A stretch of 64,000 nucleotides of DNA from Actinomadura rifamycini DSM 43936 (GCF_000425065.1 NZ_AULB01000037.1:1-64000); one strand, 5' to 3'; numbered from the stretch's first letter, positions 6,076 through 14,986 are shown. The notes: generated by a model from the letters alone, not told the origin. Program-made: numbers and translations.

Positions 6076-7656
6076 CTACGGAGTGTCTGCGGTGCGTTCC
6101 CACCGCATGCGGATACTGACGCGGTCTTCGACGGGGACCCGCCTGGACACGTCACCTCCGCGACGGGTGCGGAACACGCGGACCTCCGCGAGCGCCGCGG
6201 CGAGGATGGCGCGGCGCGTCGCAAAGCCCGCGGTGTTCCATGCGTCGCTTACGGCTTCGTCGTCCGTAAGCCAGGTGACGTCGATCTGTGCCGCCGCTTC
6301 CAGTTCGCCGAGCCGCACAGCGGCGGACTCGCGGTCACGCTGAATCGCCGCTTTCTGGCGTTCGTAGTCGTCGGGGTCGTCTTCGAAAAGCCCGTCAAGG
6401 AACGCCTTCCGCAGACGTGCCGCGCGTTGCTTCACCTCTGCGACCGTGCGACGCGCCTCGGCGAGGTCCGCGGCGTCCGCCGTCTGCGTCTCGCCGAACC
6501 ACGCCGCGGCTACCTCCGCGAGCGCGGTAGCGTCCCGCTCGTCCGCAGGGTCTAGCGCGGTCAACTTGCCGAGCGCGGTGTGTACCACGTGCGGCGCGAT
6601 GTGGCGGTCTTGCACCGTAACGGGATCGGGGCAGGAACCCGGACGCGATTGGTTCCGCGAGCACCGCCAGTAGGCCGTTCCGTTCCACGACATCGGGCCG
6701 GCACACCCGTCGCACGTGAGGTTGCCGGACATCAGCCGGTTGCCCGTGTTGGGCTTGACCGTCCCGAACCCTGCCTTACCGGACAGGGCGTCCCGGGCGT
6801 CCTGGACCACATTCGCGGGGATCGGATCCGTACCGTCCGCGAGTCCCCAGATAGGGCGGCCGTTGATGAGTATGCGCTCCGACTTGTAACCGGTCGCCTT
6901 CCCACGGCGCGTGAGCCACCCGGCATAGATGTCATTCATGACCATGCTGCGGATTGTGGCCGTGTGCCACGCCCCGCCCTTCGCGGTGGGGACGTCGTCC
7001 GCGTTCAGTCCCTCCGCGACCTTCCGCAGGGACCGCCCCTCGCGGATCTCGTCGAAGATCCGGGCAACGATCGGCCATTGTTCCGGGTGATGGGTCAGCT
7101 TGCCGACCGCCTTACCGTAGCCGTCACGTAGGCGCGTGAGCCCGTACGGCGGACGCGTGCTGTATTCACCCTCCGCGCGCTGGCGGGTCTTCGCGTCCGT
7201 CACGCGGGCGGACAGCTTGGTCGTGTAGTCCCGCGCTTCGCGAGCCTTGACCGTCAGCATCACTTCCGCGCCAATGTCGTCGCGAGCGGAGTCGTACCCG
7301 TCGAGAATCGCGATCAGCCGGACGTGCGGGGGGAGTTCGTGGAGCAGGTGACGAAGCCCCATGCGGGACGCACGGTCAACCGCGTGAACGATCAGCACGG
7401 TAGCGAGGCCGGCGCGGAGCGCGTCCAAGACCGCGCGCCACCCGGGCCGGTCCGTCCGGTCGTCCTTGCTCGCGGACTCGTTGTCGAGGAACGCCCCCGG
7501 GTACTCCTCCGACATCCCGGGAAGCTCCGTGAGCGCGGGAAGGTCATTCGCGGGGAGGTACTCGCATATCGCCTTGTGCTGGTCCCCCGCGGACGCAACG
7601 CGCTGGCCCTTCCCGACCCGCCGCGACTTGCGGACATACGCGATAATGGAAGTCAC
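6076..7656 (-). CDS. Large serine recombinase (integrase)
   Basis: 526 aa. Resolvase domain at residues 1-150 with the Y-x-R-x-S catalytic motif (YVRKS, Ser11) and DRASR at 94-98; Recombinase domain at about 170-290; zinc ribbon with Cys315, Cys318, Cys332 and Cys342; a coiled-coil stretch at about 385-460. This is the complete domain order of large serine integrases, which join short attP and attB sites through a 2-bp crossover. The GTG start at 7656 is chosen because it overlaps the TGA of the upstream zinc-ribbon gene (GTGA) and places the catalytic motif at the usual position. The gene lies directly beside the chromosomal junction at about 7890, where an integrase is expected. Confidence 0.95.
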   Translation of the reverse strand: MTSIIAYVRKSRRVGKGQRVASAGDQHKAICEYLPANDLPALTELPGMSEEYPGAFLDNESASKDDRTDRPGWRAVLDALRAGLATVLIVHAVDRASRMGLRHLLHELPPHVRLIAILDGYDSARDDIGAEVMLTVKAREARDYTTKLSARVTDAKTRQRAEGEYSTRPPYGLTRLRDGYGKAVGKLTHHPEQWPIVARIFDEIREGRSLRKVAEGLNADDVPTAKGGAWHTATIRSMVMNDIYAGWLTRRGKATGYKSERILINGRPIWGLADGTDPIPANVVQDARDALSGKAGFGTVKPNTGNRLMSGNLTCDGCAGPMSWNGTAYWRCSRNQSRPGSCPDPVTVQDRHIAPHVVHTALGKLTALDPADERDATALAEVAAAWFGETQTADAADLAEARRTVAEVKQRAARLRKAFLDGLFEDDPDDYERQKAAIQRDRESAAVRLGELEAAAQIDVTWLTDDEAVSDAWNTAGFATRRAILAAALAEVRVFRTRRGGDVSRRVPVEDRVSIRMRWERTADTP

Positions 7657-7820
7657 TTGGTGCCCTCCGTCAGGGCCGCGGTGACGCACTCCGCGATGGC
7701 GGTCGCGCAGTCATCGCATACGGTGGGACCGACCTCCCCGGCGGGGAGGCGGCGGGTGACGAACTCGATGGTCAACTCCGTGTATGCGGAGTCCGAGCGG
7801 CAGAGAGCGCAGGTGAACAT
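7653..7820 (-). CDS. Small CxxC/CxxC zinc-ribbon protein, 55 aa
   Basis: MFTCALCRSDS and TVCDDCATA provide two Cys pairs, giving a likely treble-clef or ribbon metal site. The ATG at 7820 is preferred over upstream codons because it starts directly at the first Cys pair. It overlaps the serine recombinase start by 4 bases, so both are translated together; a role as recombination-directionality factor or regulator of the recombinase is possible but unproven. No family name can be given with certainty. Confidence 0.65.
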   Translation of the reverse strand: MFTCALCRSDSAYTELTIEFVTRRLPAGEVGPTVCDDCATAIAECVTAALTEGTK

Positions 7821-7861
7821 GTGGCGACGTCCTTCGGTGCGTGTCCCGGGCACCTGCGTCA

Positions 7862-7905
7862 TGCGCCCGGAACGGGTGAACTGTTCGCACCGATTGGTCG
7901 AACGT
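7862..7905. other. Element-chromosome junction (att site region)
   Basis: To the right of about 7895 the sequence reads TGGTCGAACGTCTTCATGCT, translating as W-S-N-V-F-M-L, a typical internal segment of quinone oxidoreductases. Directly to the left the same frame meets TGA (7880-7882) and the homology stops. The crossover must lie within roughly 7880-7897. The partner site at the other end of the element is not recognisable in this window. Confidence 0.7.
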
Positions 7906-8470
7906 CTTCATGCTGGGGCGGCTGCGCGCCGGGGAGACGCTGCTCGCGCACGGCGGCGGCAGCGGCATCGGGACGCTCGCGATCCAGCTCGCGAAGGCGC
8001 GCGGCGCCCGGGTCGTCTGCACGGTGGGGAGCCCGGAGAAGGCCGAGCGGTGCCGGGAGCTGGGCGCGGACGCCGCCGTGAACTACCGCACCGAGGACTT
8101 CGTCGAGTCCGGCCCGTACGACGTGATCCTCGACCTGATCGGCGCCAAGTACCTGGCCCGGAACGTGGACGCGCTCGCGGTCGGCGGCCGCCTTATGATC
8201 ATCGGTCTGCAGGGCGGGACGAAGGCCGAACTCGACATCGGCGCGCTGCTGCGCAAGCGCGCGATGGTGCACCCGACGACGCTGCGGTCGCGTCCCGCCC
8301 GGGAGAAGGCGGAGATCGTCGCGGGCGTGCGGGAGAACGTGTGGCCGCTGATCGCGTCCGGGGACGTTCGTCCGGTGGTCGACCGGCGGATCCCCATGGC
8401 GGACGCGGCGCGCGCGCACGAACTGCTCGAAGAGAGCGGACACGTCGGCAAGATCCTGCTGACCGTGTGA
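7895..8470 (+). pseudogene. Quinone oxidoreductase, C-terminal part, interrupted by the island
   Basis: The remaining part of about 190 codons starts mid-protein and contains the Rossmann dinucleotide segment HGGGSGIGTLAIQLAKARG and the rest of an NAD(P)H:quinone oxidoreductase of the zeta-crystallin/PIG3 type (usual length near 325 aa). About 130 N-terminal residues forming the GroES-like catalytic domain are missing. A start at ATG 7910 could still yield a 186-residue fragment, which would lack the substrate domain. The intact gene would have run in the same direction as bpa, 12 bases downstream, so the insertion may also have changed bpa transcription. Confidence 0.85.
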
Positions 8471-8482
8471 GGATGAGGGGAT

Positions 8483-9025
8483 ATGAGCGAGCCTTCGAAG
8501 AACGAGTCCGGACCGGAGCCTCAGGTTCTCGTGGTGGGCCCCGGCGGCATCGCCATGGAGGGCGGTGACGCGGAGAAGGGCGACAAGTCGGTCGCCGAGA
8601 TGGTCGAGCAGCCCGCGAAGGTCATGCGGATCGGCGGGATGATCCGCCAGCTGCTCGACGAGGTGAAGGCCGCGCCGCTGGACGAGGCGAGCCGCGCCCG
8701 GCTGCGCGAGATCCACAAATCGTCCATCAAGGAGCTGGAGGACGGCCTGGCGCCCGAGCTCGTCGAGGAACTGGAGCGGCTCTCGCTCCCGTTCACCGAG
8801 GGCACCGTGCCGAGCGAGTCCGAACTGCGCATCGCGCAGGCCCAGCTCGTCGGCTGGCTGGAGGGCCTCTTCCACGGCATCCAGACCACCCTGTTCGCCC
8901 AGCAGATGGCGGCGCGCGCGCAGCTCGAACAGATGCGCCGCGCTCTTCCCGCCGGGATGGTTCCCCCCACGGAAGACGAGCAGCAGCAGCACGGCACGCG
9001 CCACTCGACCGGCCCGTACCTGTAG
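8483..9025 (+). CDS. bpa: Bacterial proteasome activator Bpa/PafE
   Basis: 180 aa, matching the DUF2587 family. An unstructured N-terminus is followed by a helical core (residues about 35-160) with EMVEQPAKVMRIGGMIRQLL and a C-terminal tail ending GPYL. Bpa forms a dodecameric ring that docks on the 20S proteasome alpha ring and opens it without ATP; the mycobacterial protein uses a terminal GQYL motif, so Gln to Pro here is a change in the docking tail. RBS-like GAGGATGAGGGG lies just upstream. Its normal neighbour, the oxidoreductase, is truncated by the island. Confidence 0.95.
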   Translation: MSEPSKNESGPEPQVLVVGPGGIAMEGGDAEKGDKSVAEMVEQPAKVMRIGGMIRQLLDEVKAAPLDEASRARLREIHKSSIKELEDGLAPELVEELERLSLPFTEGTVPSESELRIAQAQLVGWLEGLFHGIQTTLFAQQMAARAQLEQMRRALPAGMVPPTEDEQQQHGTRHSTGPYL

Positions 9026-9088
9026 ACGCCCTGACGTTCGGGCCGCGCCCGCCCCGGGTGCGGCCCGCACACCCCTAGGCGGCCCCGG

Positions 9089-9892
9089 TCACGGGAACAG
9101 GCGCTCCAGCACCTGCGCGACGCCGTCGTCGTCGTTGCGGGCCGTCCGGTGCGTCACCGCCGCCAACACCAGCGGGTGCCCGTTCGCCACCCCGTACGAC
9201 GTCCCCGCCCAGCCCAGCATCGGCAGGTCGTTCGGCATGTCCCCGAACGCCACCACGTCGGCCGCGTCCACCCCGCGCTCCGCGCAGAACTCCGCCAGCG
9301 CCGTCGCCTTCGTCACCCCGAGCGCGCTCATCTCCAGCAGCCCCCGGCCCGACGAGTGCGTCACCGTCACCAGGTCGCCGACCGCCTGCACCGCCTTCTC
9401 CGCCAGCACGTCCGGATCGGCGTCCGGATGGAACGCCAGCAGCTTCGTGCCCGGCCGCTCCACCAGCTCCGCGTCGTCCACGAACCGGCCGCCGAGCGCC
9501 TCGGCGTCCCACCGGCCCAGGCTGTAGCGGGAGTCGAACACGAACCCCGACGGGTACTCGACCGCGAACCGCAGCTCCGGCGACACCCCCCGCAGCCGCC
9601 CGATCGCCTCGGCCAGCACGTCCGTCGCGATCTCGTGCGCGCGCAGCACCGTCTCGGTGTGCAGGTCGTACAGGACGGCCCCGTTCGCGCAGATCGCGGC
9701 GCCGTGGTGCCCGACCGCCGCGGCGACCTCGGTCATCCAGCGCGGCGGCCGTCCGGTGACCATGACGAGCAGCGCGCCGGCCCGCTCGACGCGGGCGAGC
9801 GCGTCGACCGTGCGGGCCGAGATCGTCCCGTCGGACCGGACGATCGTGCCGTCGAGGTCGGTGGCGATAACGCGGGGCGCAGGCTTGGTCAT
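9089..9892 (-). CDS. HAD-superfamily phosphatase, Cof type
   Basis: 267 aa. Motif I DLDGT places the nucleophile and acid Asp at residues 12 and 14. A type-IIB cap occupies the middle, and GDMPNDLPML near the C-terminus is motif IV with the metal-binding Asp. Such enzymes hydrolyse small phosphorylated metabolites in the cytoplasm; the substrate cannot be read from sequence. The ATG at 9892 has AAGGTGAC directly upstream and is preferred over a GTG or ATG further out. It lies downstream of serS in the same direction, separated by a terminator hairpin. Confidence 0.88.
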   Translation of the reverse strand: MTKPAPRVIATDLDGTIVRSDGTISARTVDALARVERAGALLVMVTGRPPRWMTEVAAAVGHHGAAICANGAVLYDLHTETVLRAHEIATDVLAEAIGRLRGVSPELRFAVEYPSGFVFDSRYSLGRWDAEALGGRFVDDAELVERPGTKLLAFHPDADPDVLAEKAVQAVGDLVTVTHSSGRGLLEMSALGVTKATALAEFCAERGVDAADVVAFGDMPNDLPMLGWAGTSYGVANGHPLVLAAVTHRTARNDDDGVAQVLERLFP

Positions 9893-9986
9893 GTCACCTT
9901 CCAGTGCAGCTGGATCACACCCTAGGCGACCGCACAACCCACTTGTCCGCCGAGTGCCCCTTTACCTCGTTCGTCCCGGATGCACC

Positions 9987-10014
9987 GCGGCCCGGGACGG
10001 ACGTCCCGGGCCGC
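9987..10014 (-). terminator. Hairpin terminator after serS
   Basis: GCGGCCCGGGAC (9987-9998), loop GGAC, GTCCCGGGCCGC (10003-10014): a perfect 12-bp stem just beyond the serS stop. There is no T tract, as is common in high-GC actinomycetes. Confidence 0.65.
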
Positions 10015-10040
10015 ATGCGTCGAAGCCGTGCGCCGAACGA

Positions 10041-11300
10041 TCAGCGGGCGACGGGCTCCAGCACGTCCGTCCCGAGGAACCGCCGCAGCGCCTCCGGCAC
10101 CCGCACCGAACCGTCCGCGCGCTGGTGGTTCTCGAGGATCGCGACCATCCACCGCGTCGTCGCCAGCGTCCCGTTCAGGGTCGCGACCGGCTGGTTCCTG
10201 CCGTCCGCGTCCTTGTGCCGGACCGACAGCCGCCGCGCCTGGAACTCCGTGCAGTTCGACGTCGACGTGACCTCCCGGTACGTCCCCTGCGACGGCACCC
10301 ACGCCTCGCAGTCGTACTTGCGGGCCGCGCTCGCGCCGAGATCGCCCGCCGCCACGTCGATCACCCGGTACGGGATCTCGACCTTGGCGAGCATCTCCTT
10401 CTCCCACTCCAGCAGCCGCAGGTGCTCCGCGTGGGCGTCCGCCGGATCGCAGTAGGAGAACATCTCGATCTTGTCGAACTGGTGCACCCGGATGATGCCG
10501 CGGGTGTCCTTGCCGTACGAGCCCGCCTCCCGCCGGAAGCACGACGACCACGCCGCGTACCGCCGCGGCAGCGCGTCGATGATCTCGTTCATGTGGTACG
10601 CCGCGAGCGGCACCTCCGAGGTGCCCACGAGGTACAGGTCGTCCTCGCCCAGGTGGTACACCTCGGCCGAATGGGCGCCGAGGAACCCGGTGCCCTCCAT
10701 CGCCTCCGGCTTCACCAGCACCGGCGGGTACATCGGGACGAACCCGTTCGAGACGGCCTGCTCCATCGCGAGGTTCAGCAGCGCGTACTGCAGCCGCGCC
10801 CCCACGCCCGTCAGGTAGTAGAACCGCGCGCCCGACACCTTCGCGCCGCGCTCCATGTCGATCGCGCCGAGCGCCTCGCCCAGCTCCAGGTGGTCCTTCG
10901 GCGCGAAGTCGAACTCGGTCGGCTCCCCGACGTGCTCCAGGACGACGAAGTCCTCCTCGCCGCCCGGCGGGACGCCGTCCTCGACGACGTTCGGGACCGC
11001 CTTCAGCAGCGCGTCCAGCTCCGCGCCGAGCCGGTCGGCCTCGCCCTCGGCCTCCTTGACCTGCTGCGCCAGCTCCTTCGCCCGCGCCAGCAGCGTCTCC
11101 CGCTCGTCCCCGCTCGCCCGCGACACCGACTTGCCGAAACTCTTCTGCTCCGCCCGCAGCGTCTCGAAGGACGTCAGGGCGGAACGCCGCCTCCCGTCCA
11201 GATCGAGCAGCCGATCGACGATGCCGTCATCCTCCCCGCGCGCGCGCTGCGATGCACGCAGCCGCTCGGGGTCCTCTCGAAGAGCTCGCAGGTCAATCAC
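10041..11300 (-). CDS. serS: Seryl-tRNA synthetase
   Basis: 419 aa, the usual length. The N-terminal coiled-coil arm (about residues 30-110) contacts the tRNA(Ser) long arm. The class II catalytic core follows, with motif 2 around SCFRREAGSYGKDTRGIIRV and motif 3 near the C-terminus (NGTLATTRWMVAILE). It charges tRNA(Ser) with serine in the cytoplasm. The start is GTG at 11300, MIDLRALREDPERL, which matches the conserved N-terminus of the family. It is flanked by a HAD phosphatase and a methyltransferase on the same strand. Confidence 0.97.
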   Translation of the reverse strand: MIDLRALREDPERLRASQRARGEDDGIVDRLLDLDGRRRSALTSFETLRAEQKSFGKSVSRASGDERETLLARAKELAQQVKEAEGEADRLGAELDALLKAVPNVVEDGVPPGGEEDFVVLEHVGEPTEFDFAPKDHLELGEALGAIDMERGAKVSGARFYYLTGVGARLQYALLNLAMEQAVSNGFVPMYPPVLVKPEAMEGTGFLGAHSAEVYHLGEDDLYLVGTSEVPLAAYHMNEIIDALPRRYAAWSSCFRREAGSYGKDTRGIIRVHQFDKIEMFSYCDPADAHAEHLRLLEWEKEMLAKVEIPYRVIDVAAGDLGASAARKYDCEAWVPSQGTYREVTSTSNCTEFQARRLSVRHKDADGRNQPVATLNGTLATTRWMVAILENHQRADGSVRVPEALRRFLGTDVLEPVAR

Positions 11301-11343
11301 AACAGCGAGGCTATCGCCCCCGCGCCGCGCCCCGGATCGTTTT

Positions 11344-12144
11344 TCAGGCCGCGCCGCTCGCCAGCAGCGCGTGCGCCGGCAGCGCCACGCCCCCGTCCCG
11401 CTCCGGATACCCCGCCACGACCTCGTCGTACCGGTCCTTGATGCGCGCGACCGTCGCCGCGTCCTGCCGTCCCACCACCACGCCGTTGCTGCCCACTCCC
11501 GCCAGCGCGCCCAGCTCCCACCACTCGTCCGGGTCGACGACGTGCTCCCACGTCGCCTCCTCCACGGCGACGTCCGCGAACCCGGCCCCGGCCATCAGCC
11601 GCCGGAACGCCGTCGGCTCCCCGTGCTCCATGAACGGCGGCACCGGCACGTCCGCGGGCCACGGCACCTCCGCCCGGTCGATCGCCTCCCGCACCAGCCC
11701 CAGCGCGCCCGTGCCCGGCATCGCCCAGCAGCTCACCGCCAGCCGCCCGCCCGGCCGCAGCAGCCGCCGCAGCCGCGCCAGCACCGCCCCCGGATCCCCC
11801 ACATGGTTGATCACGAAGTTCCCGACGACCGCGTCGAACGCCCCGTCCGCGAACGGCACGTCCGGCAGCACCGCCACCCGCACGTCCGCCTCCGGCACGT
11901 TCCGCCGCGCCGTCTCCGCCATCCCCGGCTCGGCATCGACGGCCGACACCTCCGCGCCCCGCCGAACCGCCTCGGCGGCCACGGTCCCCGGCCCCGTCCC
12001 GACGTCGAGCGTCCGCGCCCCGTCCCCGACTCCCGCCGCGTCCAGCAGCGGCCCCACCAGGTACGCCGTCAGCCGGGCGAACCCCCGCTCGTAAGCGGAA
12101 GCCCGCCCGTCCCACATCCCCCGCTCGAACACATCAAAGTCCAC
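11344..12144 (-). CDS. Class I SAM-dependent methyltransferase
   Basis: 266 aa. Motif I LDVGTGPGTVA starts at about residue 45, the acidic end of strand 2 is SAVDAEPGM, and NFVINHVGDP plus LLRPGGRLAVS complete the Methyltransf_11-type Rossmann core. The acceptor is unknown. The start is GTG (MDFDVFERGMWDGRAS), consistent with family N-termini. It lies between serS and pheA on the same strand but with no sign of a shared pathway. Confidence 0.88.
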   Translation of the reverse strand: MDFDVFERGMWDGRASAYERGFARLTAYLVGPLLDAAGVGDGARTLDVGTGPGTVAAEAVRRGAEVSAVDAEPGMAETARRNVPEADVRVAVLPDVPFADGAFDAVVGNFVINHVGDPGAVLARLRRLLRPGGRLAVSCWAMPGTGALGLVREAIDRAEVPWPADVPVPPFMEHGEPTAFRRLMAGAGFADVAVEEATWEHVVDPDEWWELGALAGVGSNGVVVGRQDAATVARIKDRYDEVVAGYPERDGGVALPAHALLASGAA

Positions 12145-12169
12145 CCCGCCAGTGTGCCCGGCCGCCGGG

Positions 12170-13114
12170 TCAGGGGGTGGGCGGGGTGCCGCCGATGGCG
12201 GTGAGCCAGGCTGCGGCGGCGGTGTAGTCGTCGTCGTGGGTGCCGCGGCGGATCTCGGGGCGGACGCGGTCGGCGCGGGGGTAGGAGCCGACGTAGCGGA
12301 CGTCGGCGCAGATGCGGCGCAGGCCCATCAGGGCCTCGCCGACGCGGGCGTCGCGGACGTGGCCCTCGAAGTCCATCCAGAAGAGGTAGGAGCCGAGGCC
12401 CGCGCCGGTGGGGCGGGACTGGATGAGGGTCAGGTTGATGCCGCGGACGGAGAACTCGGTGAGGATCTCCAGGAGGGCGCCGGGGTGGTCCTCGCCGATG
12501 AACGCGACGACCGTGGTGCGGTCGGTGCCGGTGGGCTCGGGCGGGGCGCAGGGGCGGCGCAGGACGATGAAGCGGGTGACGGCGTCGGCGATGTCGTGGA
12601 TGTCCTCGGCGAGGACGGTGAGGCCGTAGCGGGCCGCGGCGAACGAGCCGGCGAGCGCGGCGTCGTAGTGGCCGTCGGCGACGCGCTGGGCGGCCTCGGC
12701 GTTCGACGTGGCCGCGTGCCATTCGGCGTGCGGGACGTTGTCGGCGAGCCAGCGGCGGCACTGGGGCTGCGCGATGGGGTGCGAGGCGACGGACTTGATG
12801 TCCTCGATCGCGGTGCCCGGACGGACGAGCAGGGCGAACGTCACGGGGAGGTGGATCTCGCCGACGATCTGCAGGGGCTCGCCGGTGGCGAGTTCGTCGA
12901 GGGTGGTGGGGACCGAGCCCTCGACGGAGTTCTCCAGCGCGACGACCGCGGCGTCGGCGTCGCCGCGGCGCAGGGCGTCCAGGACGGCCGGGACGGTCGC
13001 GTACGGGACCTGCTCGGCGTCGGCGGCGCCCGGGACCGACAGGAGCGCCGCCTCGGTGAACGTGCCGCGCGGACCCAGGAAGGCGTAGCGTTCCGGCCTG
13101 GCGTCTGCGGTCAC
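12170..13114 (-). CDS. pheA: Prephenate dehydratase
   Basis: 314 aa. The periplasmic-binding-like catalytic domain spans residues 8-190 and includes GPRGTFTEAAL, ALENSVEGSVP and the TRF triad region in DAVTRFIVL; an ACT domain (about 205-280) with GALLEILTEFSVRGINLT and the conserved ESRP-like segment (here QSRP) follows. It converts prephenate to phenylpyruvate in phenylalanine synthesis, usually under feedback control by Phe bound to the ACT domain. GTG start at 13114. Confidence 0.96.
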   Translation of the reverse strand: MTADARPERYAFLGPRGTFTEAALLSVPGAADAEQVPYATVPAVLDALRRGDADAAVVALENSVEGSVPTTLDELATGEPLQIVGEIHLPVTFALLVRPGTAIEDIKSVASHPIAQPQCRRWLADNVPHAEWHAATSNAEAAQRVADGHYDAALAGSFAAARYGLTVLAEDIHDIADAVTRFIVLRRPCAPPEPTGTDRTTVVAFIGEDHPGALLEILTEFSVRGINLTLIQSRPTGAGLGSYLFWMDFEGHVRDARVGEALMGLRRICADVRYVGSYPRADRVRPEIRRGTHDDDYTAAAAWLTAIGGTPPTP

Positions 13115-13190
13115 GAGGTCCCCCGGCGGTGGTGTGGAAAGGCACGCCTGACGTGGGCGTGGCGAGAGAGACCGAGTCTACTTGCCGCCG

Positions 13191-13643
13191 TCAGGTGCGG
13201 GTCGTCGCCTCGTCGCCGAAGTCGGCGAGGGGGTCGTCCATGGAGACGACGGGGCCCTTGCCGAGGCGGGCGGCGCGCAGGGCCTGGTTCTCCTCGGGGG
13301 AGAGCCGCTCCATGGGCTGCCCCGCCTGGACGGCCTTGGCGTAGGTGCGCGTCTCGGTGCGCCCGTTGATGGAGCTGACGACGACGCCGTCGCCGACGGC
13401 GTTGAGCAGCGCGAGCGAGAAGGAGCGCCGCCCCGTCATCTCCTTGAGGGCGTCGTAGTGCACGATGGCGAGGTCGCGCAGGGCGCACTCGTCGACCGTG
13501 CCGCCCGCGATCTGGAGCTGACGCCGCAGCATGTGCCCGCATTCGTCGACGACCTGGTTCACCCGGTTGTGGGCCACCACCGCGATGGACAGGCCCACGA
13601 CTCCGGCGACCAGGCCGGCGACGGCCACCGTGACCAATATCAC
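13191..13643 (-). CDS. DUF4446 membrane-anchored protein
   Basis: 150 aa. One N-terminal transmembrane helix (residues 2-24) is followed by a cytoplasmic domain typical of the DUF4446 family, with RRSFSLALLNAVGDGVVVSS and INGRTETRTYAK. The function is unknown. The GTG start at 13643 overlaps the stop of the upstream glycosyltransferase as GTGA, so the two are coupled. Confidence 0.85.
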   Translation of the reverse strand: MILVTVAVAGLVAGVVGLSIAVVAHNRVNQVVDECGHMLRRQLQIAGGTVDECALRDLAIVHYDALKEMTGRRSFSLALLNAVGDGVVVSSINGRTETRTYAKAVQAGQPMERLSPEENQALRAARLGKGPVVSMDDPLADFGDEATTRT

Positions 13644-14986
13644 GGGGTGAGCGTACCCACCTCCGCCCGCTTCTGCGAAGGATCCGGAGGGCTGCCGTCG
13701 CGCAGCGTCCTGTCGACGAGCCAGCGGCCGAGGACGAAGACGGACGCGATGGCCGCGAGACCGAACAGATCTTGGATCACACGGCCGAAGAATTCGGCGA
13801 TATATCCGTGTTCGGGGCCGATCATCCGGGCCCCCCACCAGGGCAGCGGCCACAGGAAGTAGAACCACGTCGCCGCGCCGAAAAGACATCTTCGCGTGTC
13901 TCGCCCGTCGCCTACCAGAGCACCGATGACGGGGATCATCCAGACGAAGTGGTGAATCCACCCGACAGGGGACAGCAGGACGGACAGCAGGCCGGTGATC
14001 GAGACCCCGGCGAGCAGCAGGCCGTAGGACGCCGGGCGGTCCGCGGCCGGGAGGTGGTCGGTCCCCGGGAAGGTCCGGGACGGCGGCCCGGCGAGCGCGT
14101 CGGCGGCGTGGGTCGCGCGGAGCGCGAGCCGGAACCCGATGTACGCCATGGCCAGCCACAGGACGAGCCACACCGCGGACCGGGCGGTCCCCTCCGGCAG
14201 GACCCGCGCGACGATGCCGTTGATCGCCTGGTTCGTCGTCCCGTCGATGGCGCCCGTCCGGTCGCCGCCCTGCAGCAGCGCGCCGAACCAGTAGTCGACC
14301 GAGTCGGACGGCAGCAGCATGAACCCGAGCAGGGTCGCCCCGACGGCCGTCATGACGGCGTTGCCCGCGGCGCGGAACCGTCCGGTGACCAGGAAGTAGA
14401 TGAGGAAGACGCCCGGCACCAGCTTGATCGCGACGGCGAGCCCGACGAGGACGCCGCGCGGCCAGCGCGGGGAGCGCGTGCAGCAGTCGGCCAGGCACAT
14501 CGCGAGCAGGAACAGCCCGACCTGCCCGAAGCGGATCTGGTCCCGGTCCGGAAGGATCCACGCGGCCGCCCCGACGAGCGCGCCGGTCGCGAGCGGCGCC
14601 CAGCGCCCCGTCCGCCGGAGCAGGTCGCGGAACGCGTACCGGACGACGACCACGAGCGCCGCGTAGACCAGCGCCGTCCAGACGATCTGGGCCGCGCCCC
14701 ACGGCAGCAGCGTGAACGGGACGGCGAGCGCGGCGGCGAACGGCGGGTAGGTGAAGGGGAGGAACTGCGGCGGCTGGGTGAGCACCTCGTACAGCGGCGC
14801 GCCCCGCAGTACCGCGCGTCCGCCCTCGCGGTAGACCTCGAGGTCGACGAGCCGCTGGTCGGGCGGGTTGGTGAGCCAGTGCGCGGCGATCGGCGCGATC
14901 GCGGCGGCGGCGACGGCGATCCCGGCCAGCACGATCAGCAGGTCCGCGGGCCTGCCGCCCGCCGCCCGAGATCCCTTGACCCACAT
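13640..14986 (-). CDS. GT87-type (DUF2029) polyprenyl-phosphate mannosyltransferase
   Basis: 448 aa with about ten hydrophobic segments. The first extracytoplasmic loop contains DLEVYREGGRAVLRGAPLY and FTYPPFAAALAVPF, the signature of GT-C enzymes of family GT87, where an early Asp is catalytic. These enzymes take mannose from polyprenyl-phosphate mannose for envelope lipomannan or glycolipid synthesis. ATG at 14986 is preferred because the longer frame upstream is Arg-rich and unlike a membrane-protein N-terminus. It belongs with the glycosyltransferases at 17176-19376 in an envelope cluster. Confidence 0.85.
   Translation of the reverse strand: MWVKGSRAAGGRPADLLIVLAGIAVAAAAIAPIAAHWLTNPPDQRLVDLEVYREGGRAVLRGAPLYEVLTQPPQFLPFTYPPFAAALAVPFTLLPWGAAQIVWTALVYAALVVVVRYAFRDLLRRTGRWAPLATGALVGAAAWILPDRDQIRFGQVGLFLLAMCLADCCTRSPRWPRGVLVGLAVAIKLVPGVFLIYFLVTGRFRAAGNAVMTAVGATLLGFMLLPSDSVDYWFGALLQGGDRTGAIDGTTNQAINGIVARVLPEGTARSAVWLVLWLAMAYIGFRLALRATHAADALAGPPSRTFPGTDHLPAADRPASYGLLLAGVSITGLLSVLLSPVGWIHHFVWMIPVIGALVGDGRDTRRCLFGAATWFYFLWPLPWWGARMIGPEHGYIAEFFGRVIQDLFGLAAIASVFVLGRWLVDRTLRDGSPPDPSQKRAEVGTLTP

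Larger units (their letters stand above)
306..7894. mobile_element. Integrative element with serine recombinase and D5-type helicase; left end not identified
   Basis: All recognisable genes point left (zinc ribbon, serine recombinase, 102-aa protein, 42-aa ORF, helicase, four unknown proteins) and the GC content is clearly below that of the sequence to the right. The right boundary is precise to a few bases because the oxidoreductase gene at 7895 begins mid-protein directly beside the recombinase end. The left boundary is arbitrary: no N-terminal half of the oxidoreductase is visible, and an IS fragment lies at 3-305. No capsid, terminase, TraB/FtsK-type transfer or tyrosine integrase gene was recognised, so it is either a satellite or island of unknown type or a deleted relic. 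Confidence 0.75.

Noticed and set aside
306..7894. Complete prophage or AICE-type conjugative element
   Set aside because: No capsid, portal, terminase, tail, TraSA-like translocase or prim-pol Rep gene was recognised, so only a generic integrative element or satellite is supported.
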